Of a stretch of 26,922 nucleotides of DNA, positions 23,300 through 26,922 are shown piece by piece. The notes beneath the pieces were generated by a model. It did not search any database and was not told where the DNA came from. It was given only the letters and a program-made list of their open reading frames with translations. Where the stretch lies: positions 1 through 26,922 of the forward strand of contig NZ_PSLQ01000051.1 in assembly GCF_040289685.1 (NCBI RefSeq). Direction: 5' to 3'. The position numbers and the translations under genes are program-made. Numbering within the stretch: the stretch's first letter is position 1; each line of letters opens with the position of its first letter. Source of the stretch: Pyrinomonas sp040289685. GTDB taxonomy: Bacteria > Acidobacteriota > Blastocatellia > Pyrinomonadales > Pyrinomonadaceae.

Positions 23300-24541
23300 T
23301 CAGGAGCGGTATGGTTCACGCCCGATGCCTTGCACGGGGATCCCCTGTGCGGCCAGAACTTCGTGCTGCAAAGCGTACATGCACGCGGCAGCTTCGTCTA
23401 TTTTGCGTGTGAAGGCGATCGAACCTTGCAAGATCGGTTTCAAACGCTCTCTGTCCTGAATGCGCGCTTTCGGATATTCGTGCTCGACGATGAGCGGCGT
23501 CCGTTCCACGTCCAAGTCGAGCAGTTGGCGCGCGGCAAGTTGGTGGTCCAGCCAATCGACCGTGCGGTTTTGCAAGTAAGCGAGCGGATCATGGCGCGCC
23601 GTGCCCGGCAACTCGTGTTCGGCGATGGCGGTCTGTTTCTTCCAAGCGTTGGCTTGTTCGCGCGGATCCGCGGAGGGTTTGCCGTCGCGCCAATCGCCGC
23701 GGCGCATCGTCTGCCCGCCATAGCCCCAAGCGGCCAGCCCGCGCGCGTTGATCACCTGTCCTTTGACGTGGAACCCAGCGATCAGGAAGTTGTAACCTTC
23801 TTCTTTCAGATACTGAAAGATCGAGCGCGTGTCTTGTCCCATCAAGATCGCGTGCGATGGGTCGTAGTGAATCCGAAACTGATCGCCGACGCCCGCCTCT
23901 TCGCAGATCTGATGCAAGATGATCCACGCGCCCGGCGCATAGGCGATGTTGTTGTGGAAGTGGTCCATCACGGTCCAGCCGGGCATCGGACACTGTTCGA
24001 CGCGATAGACGAGATGGCGCTCTTTCGCCGCACGCAGCAACGGGATGAAGTTTTCGCGGAAATCGTCGAGGTTCTGCTCCAAACTGAGGTCGAAGTTGCG
24101 TCCGACGAATCCGCAAACGGCCGGCGCGCCAAGCATTGCGGCAGCGTCCATCACGCGCCGCATGAACTCATGTTTGCGCGCGCGTATCTGCGGATCGGGA
24201 TGGAGCATGTTGTCGAAGTAAGCGACATCGCTCAGCTCGATCCGGTTCGCGTCGAGCGCGTGCCGGACGCGCCGGGCGCGTTCCTGGTTGAACGGCTCGC
24301 GCAGGTCGAGCGTGTTGGCCACGGGATCGAGCATCGCTTCGGGCGGCACATCGGCCTCCGCTGGATGAAGCGCCGCCGACAATTGCATGAGATCAACACC
24401 GAGTTCGCGCGCAAAGGCCGCCCACTCTTCGATCGCCAGATCGGGATCGCGGTCGCGCGCCTCGCGCGGCGTCAACTCTTGCAAAGCGGCGGTCAGGATG
24501 CCGACCGGCATGAACTTCGGGGTGAAAGCTTTGACGCTCAT
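23300..24541 (-). CDS. Sugar phosphate isomerase/epimerase-like TIM-barrel protein
   Basis: The product has 413 residues in a xylose-isomerase-like TIM barrel. Metal-ligand positions can be picked out: Glu182 in YRVEQCPMPGW, Asp227 and His230 in HYDPSHAILMG, His258 in AGFHVKGQ, and Glu353/355 in IVEHEYPKA. Relatives isomerise or epimerise sugars, or cleave 3-keto-glycosides by beta-elimination in C-glycoside and levoglucosan breakdown. An insertion (about 265-320) containing WGYGGQTMRRGDW makes it longer than a typical 270-300 residue family member. The ATG at 24541 has GGAGAG six bases upstream, and residues before it in the longer frame are Arg/Cys-rich and unlike protein. It lies 116 bases after the ThuA-domain gene. 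Confidence 0.86.
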   Translation of the reverse strand: MSVKAFTPKFMPVGILTAALQELTPREARDRDPDLAIEEWAAFARELGVDLMQLSAALHPAEADVPPEAMLDPVANTLDLREPFNQERARRVRHALDANRIELSDVAYFDNMLHPDPQIRARKHEFMRRVMDAAAMLGAPAVCGFVGRNFDLSLEQNLDDFRENFIPLLRAAKERHLVYRVEQCPMPGWTVMDHFHNNIAYAPGAWIILHQICEEAGVGDQFRIHYDPSHAILMGQDTRSIFQYLKEEGYNFLIAGFHVKGQVINARGLAAWGYGGQTMRRGDWRDGKPSADPREQANAWKKQTAIAEHELPGTARHDPLAYLQNRTVDWLDHQLAARQLLDLDVERTPLIVEHEYPKARIQDRERLKPILQGSIAFTRKIDEAAACMYALQHEVLAAQGIPVQGIGREPYRS

Positions 24542-24657
24542 ACAAGCTCTCCGTCGCGTGCGGCGAGAACACTCAAAGTTTCGGGGCGCGGCTCGGCTGA
24601 ACTCGCAATCAGCAGAACGCGCCAAGAGACGCGGTCAAAAGCGGTTCTCGCGGCGAG

Positions 24658-25488
24658 CTACTTGCAAGCGATGCGACCATCTTTGCCGTGAAACTGCGGC
24701 GCGCTCGACGCGCGTTCTTCGCCGAGCGCCCATTTGATCCCGCCGCGCAGGTGCTGGCGAAACCAATCAGCCTGCAACACTTCGTCATGATGGCCGAAGG
24801 CCGTGTAGAAAACTCGTCCCTTGCCATAGAGCTTGGTCCAAGCCAACGGATGGTAACCGGGCTCTTTCGAGACCGGATCGAAATCGACGGCCAACAGCAC
24901 GTGCGCGGCGCGTCGGTCGAAATTGCAGATCCTGTAGATTTCGTCGAAGACCGCGAAGCGCTCGCTCAGATGGCGCGTCGCCGGATGAGTCCGATCTTCC
25001 ACCCTCAACGTGACGCTCATCGGCCGGTCGTGACCATTGAATTCGCCGCCGAGCATCTCGATGTACGGCGGGAAGACCCCTTTGTTGAAGGTGTCGCTCG
25101 CCGCGTGGATGCCGATGAAGGCATGCCCTTCGTTGATCCAGCGAAGGAAATCCTCACGGTCGGCAAGCGGCAACTCGCCCGTCGTATTGGCGAAGATCAC
25201 GCCATCGTAAAGAGCAAGCTGCTGGCGCGCCGTCTTTTGCCGCAACTCTTCGTCCGTGCGGGCGAAATCGACGCGCCAGCCGTTTTGCTGGCCAAGCTCT
25301 CGAATCACGCGTTCCGCCGTTGGGATCGACCGATGACGAAAACCTTTGGTCACGGTCACCACAAGCAAACTCTTCGCTGAAGCGCGCGCATTGATCGCGC
25401 GCCCGCTCACCCTTTGCGCTCCTCCTTCGGCGGCCACGACGCACACCCATAAAACGCAGAATAAAAGTTTGAGACCGACCCGACTCAT
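24658..25488 (-). CDS. Secreted ThuA-domain protein
   Basis: The product has 276 residues. A signal peptide (LKLLFCVLWVCVVAAEGGAQ) precedes a glutamine-amidotransferase-like ThuA fold: LLVVTVTKGFRHRSIPTAERVI, LYDGVIFANTTGEL, GHAFIGIHAASDTF, EMLGGEFNGHDRP, and FYTAFGHHDEVLQ. ThuA works with the Gfo/Idh/MocA protein ThuB in trehalose and related disaccharide use in rhizobia, a 3-keto pathway. Its exact chemistry is debated. The ATG is four bases after the stop of the upstream exported Gfo/Idh/MocA gene, with GAGAAG between or overlapping, so translation is coupled. A start ten codons earlier is less likely because the signal segment would be displaced. Confidence 0.86.
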   Translation of the reverse strand: MSRVGLKLLFCVLWVCVVAAEGGAQRVSGRAINARASAKSLLVVTVTKGFRHRSIPTAERVIRELGQQNGWRVDFARTDEELRQKTARQQLALYDGVIFANTTGELPLADREDFLRWINEGHAFIGIHAASDTFNKGVFPPYIEMLGGEFNGHDRPMSVTLRVEDRTHPATRHLSERFAVFDEIYRICNFDRRAAHVLLAVDFDPVSKEPGYHPLAWTKLYGKGRVFYTAFGHHDEVLQADWFRQHLRGGIKWALGEERASSAPQFHGKDGRIACK

Positions 25489-25492
25489 CTTC

Positions 25493-26737
25493 TCACGAAA
25501 TGCGCGGCGACGACGCAAAGGCCGGAAGCCGATCCGCGCTCGGGTTGAGCGTAACGCGCTCGCGCTTTAAGTAAGCGATCTTTCCGAGCAAACTAGCCTG
25601 CGTCGCGCGGTGCCCATCGAGCACCTCAGAGTTCGGCGCGCGTCGCGCGCGCACCGCTTCGAGGAAATCGCGCACATGATCCACCGTCATATCCCCTTCG
25701 GCCTTGACTGTGACGGGCTGCGCGTTGCGCTCAGCGCTCACGAACGTATATCCGCTGCGCGAGATCTCCAATCTCCCTTCTGTGCCGATGAACTCGATGC
25801 TTGCGCCGCGCGCTCCTGGTGCCAACGTCCCTTCGAAGGTCGCAGTCCATCCGCCCGGATACTCGAGCAGGACGTTGATCGTATCGGGAGCCGTGCGCCC
25901 GTCTTTGTAGTGATAGATGCCGCCGACAGCAACTGCGGCGCGCGGCATATCTTCGTTCATGAACCAGTGGACCACGTCGATCCAATGCGTGAACAGATCG
26001 GTGATCATGCCCCCGCCGAAGTCGAGATATGCGCGCCAGTTGTAGAATTGATGGGCGTCAAACGGGCGATATGGACGCGGGCCGAGAAACATTCGCCAGT
26101 CGAGCCCGGGCGGCTGTGTGACGAAGTTCGGCTTTCGAAGATGAAAGCTGTTGCCGTGCCACCACGTGCGCGCCATGGTCACTTTGCCGAGCTTGCGCGC
26201 GTCGAAGTAGAGGCGCTTGGCCTCGATGTAGTGCTTGCCGCTCCGCTGCTGCAACCCAACCTGCACGATGCGCCGATGCTCGCGCGCGGCGCGCACTACG
26301 CGCCGACCCTCCTCAATGTCGAAGGTCAAAGGCTTCTCGATGTATATGTCTTTGCCCGCTCGGCAAGCGTCGATGGCTTGACGCGCGTGCCAGTGATCGG
26401 GCGTCGCGATCAGCACGCAATCAATCCCTCGGTCATCCAGCAGAGCGCGGTAGTCGCGGTAGCGGCGCACCTCGTTGGAGACCAAGGCTCGCGCTTTTTC
26501 GAAGTGCTCGTCGTAGGCATCGCACATGGCGACGACCGCCACGGTCGAATCCTTGAGAAAAGCGCGTAGCACCTCTTGGCCGCGAATCCCAGTCCCAATC
26601 ACGCCGAGTTGCAGGCGGTCGTTGGCGCCGAGGACGCGCGCGTAGCTGGCCGCAGTGAAACCGACGCTGGCGGCCAAAGCCCCACGCAAAAAGGCTCGTC
26701 GCGTTGGCGACTCAATGGCTGAGGGGAGTTTCTTCAT
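25493..26737 (-). CDS. Tat-exported Gfo/Idh/MocA family oxidoreductase, first gene of the operon
   Basis: The product has 414 residues. A twin-arginine signal (TRRAFLRGALAASVGFTAA) precedes a Rossmann fold with GVIGTGIRG at 45-53, LIATPDHWH, and the catalytic lysine in YIEKP (E134-K135-P136). The C-terminal domain has WRAYLDFGGGMITDLFTHWIDVV, the conserved Gly-rich loop with Asp and His. It resembles the plus-strand protein at 14250-15713 (both have ATPDHWHA and a Tat signal), so the two may be paralogues. It would act in the periplasm with a tightly held nucleotide. It lies directly behind a perfect-consensus promoter; GGAAG 12 bases upstream is a mediocre ribosome site. The ThuA gene follows after four bases. 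Confidence 0.88.
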   Translation of the reverse strand: MKKLPSAIESPTRRAFLRGALAASVGFTAASYARVLGANDRLQLGVIGTGIRGQEVLRAFLKDSTVAVVAMCDAYDEHFEKARALVSNEVRRYRDYRALLDDRGIDCVLIATPDHWHARQAIDACRAGKDIYIEKPLTFDIEEGRRVVRAAREHRRIVQVGLQQRSGKHYIEAKRLYFDARKLGKVTMARTWWHGNSFHLRKPNFVTQPPGLDWRMFLGPRPYRPFDAHQFYNWRAYLDFGGGMITDLFTHWIDVVHWFMNEDMPRAAVAVGGIYHYKDGRTAPDTINVLLEYPGGWTATFEGTLAPGARGASIEFIGTEGRLEISRSGYTFVSAERNAQPVTVKAEGDMTVDHVRDFLEAVRARRAPNSEVLDGHRATQASLLGKIAYLKRERVTLNPSADRLPAFASSPRIS

Positions 26738-26772
26738 GACGCGAACTATCTTCCGACGCGCAATCGAAGTTT

Positions 26773-26827
26773 GTTCGCTCTTATTTCGAACTAAATCCCT
26801 CTCGGTTTTCTCGGAACGAGCTTGTTC
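26773..26827 (-). promoter_or_regulatory. Two inverted repeats in the leader, candidate operators
   Basis: GAACGAGCTTGTTC (26814-26827) is a 14-base palindrome with one mismatched pair, about 7-20 bases after the predicted transcription start. GTTCG/CGAAC (26773-26777 and 26787-26791) is a second repeat further down. A GCGCG/CGCGC pair (26834-26838, 26850-26854) flanks the -10. Such placement fits repression, but no regulator gene is in the window. Confidence 0.4.
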
Positions 26828-26839
26828 GGACGAGCGCGG

Positions 26840-26868
26840 ATTATATTTTCGCGCGGAAGGCGTGTCAA
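26840..26868 (-). promoter_or_regulatory. Perfect-consensus sigma-70 promoter of the Gfo-ThuA-epimerase-Gfo operon
   Basis: On the minus strand, TTGACA (26863-26868) and TATAAT (26840-26845) are both exact and separated by exactly 17 bases. Transcription would start near 26833, giving a leader of about 96 bases before the ATG at 26737. The -10 is AT-rich in a GC-rich background. Confidence 0.85.
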
Positions 26869-26922
26869 CACCTTTTTCTTTTTCGCTCGCGTCAGGCGCT
26901 TCAGAAGCCGATTTCGTGACCT

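Noticed and set aside
23330..24691. Long plus-strand open frame (453 codons) opposite the TIM-barrel gene
   Set aside because: It is fully antisense to a gene with clear metal-ligand motifs, has no recognisable domain, and is explained by GC-rich codon use leaving the opposite strand free of stops.
25610..26569. Plus-strand open frame (319 codons) opposite the exported Gfo/Idh/MocA gene
   Set aside because: Antisense shadow of a well-supported gene; no ribosome site or domain.
21976..26825. Shared CGAGCTTGT in the leaders of both minus-strand operons (21976-21984 and 26817-26825) as a common operator
   Set aside because: GAGCTTGT also occurs inside dacB and downstream of the plus-strand Gfo gene, so the match is weak evidence for one regulator.

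Overview
This GC-rich bacterial window is most likely from an Acidobacteriota-type soil or sediment organism. That placement is an inference from gene content: several secreted Gfo/Idh/MocA oxidoreductases, a GMC oxidoreductase with a gluconate-2-dehydrogenase-subunit-3 partner, ThuA and DUF1080 proteins, and a TPR-aspartyl protease. Planctomycetota or Verrucomicrobiota share much of this content and there is no rRNA marker. No tRNA, rRNA, insertion sequence or intact CRISPR array was recognised.

Layout. 1-1178 has no convincing gene but carries a 40-bp tandem repeat and a loose 71-72-bp periodicity. 1179-2549 (-) is a PBP4-type D-Ala-D-Ala carboxypeptidase, divergent from a plus-strand run: an Ogg2-type 8-oxoguanine glycosylase, a TPR protein with two aspartyl-protease domains, a PIN-domain toxin and its small antitoxin. 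5876-6573 is a structured, repeat-bearing non-coding stretch. 6574-9924 (+) holds an unknown protein, a membrane-anchored lytic transglycosylase, an MFS transporter and an MgtC-family protein; the last three are tightly coupled. 9971-12589 (+) pairs an amidohydrolase with acetate kinase. 12891-15713 (+) holds two twin-arginine-exported oxidoreductases (an aldo/keto reductase and a Gfo/Idh/MocA protein, the second behind a structured leader) and ends in a clear intrinsic terminator.

15828-26737 is entirely on the minus strand and reads as two adjacent transcription units. The upstream unit (from a perfect-consensus promoter at 26840-26868) encodes an exported Gfo/Idh/MocA protein, a secreted ThuA-domain protein, a xylose-isomerase-like TIM-barrel epimerase and a cytosolic Gfo/Idh/MocA dehydrogenase. 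The downstream unit (candidate promoter 22013-22041) encodes a GMC oxidoreductase with a four-cysteine motif, an unknown secreted Pro/Gln/Thr-rich protein, an unknown 80-residue protein, the Tat-exported small subunit of the GMC enzyme, an MFS transporter and a secreted DUF1080 protein.

Taken together, the best functional model for 12.9-26.9 kb is an oxidative, 3-keto-sugar style route for glycosides: oxidation of a sugar ring by the GMC pair or the Gfo/Idh/MocA enzymes, cleavage by a DUF1080-type keto-glycoside hydrolase and/or the TIM-barrel enzyme, uptake by the MFS carrier, and further reduction or isomerisation inside. The families are recognised from sequence; the pathway and the substrate are inference. 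The two unknown genes lodged between the GMC subunit and its small subunit are the most novel components.
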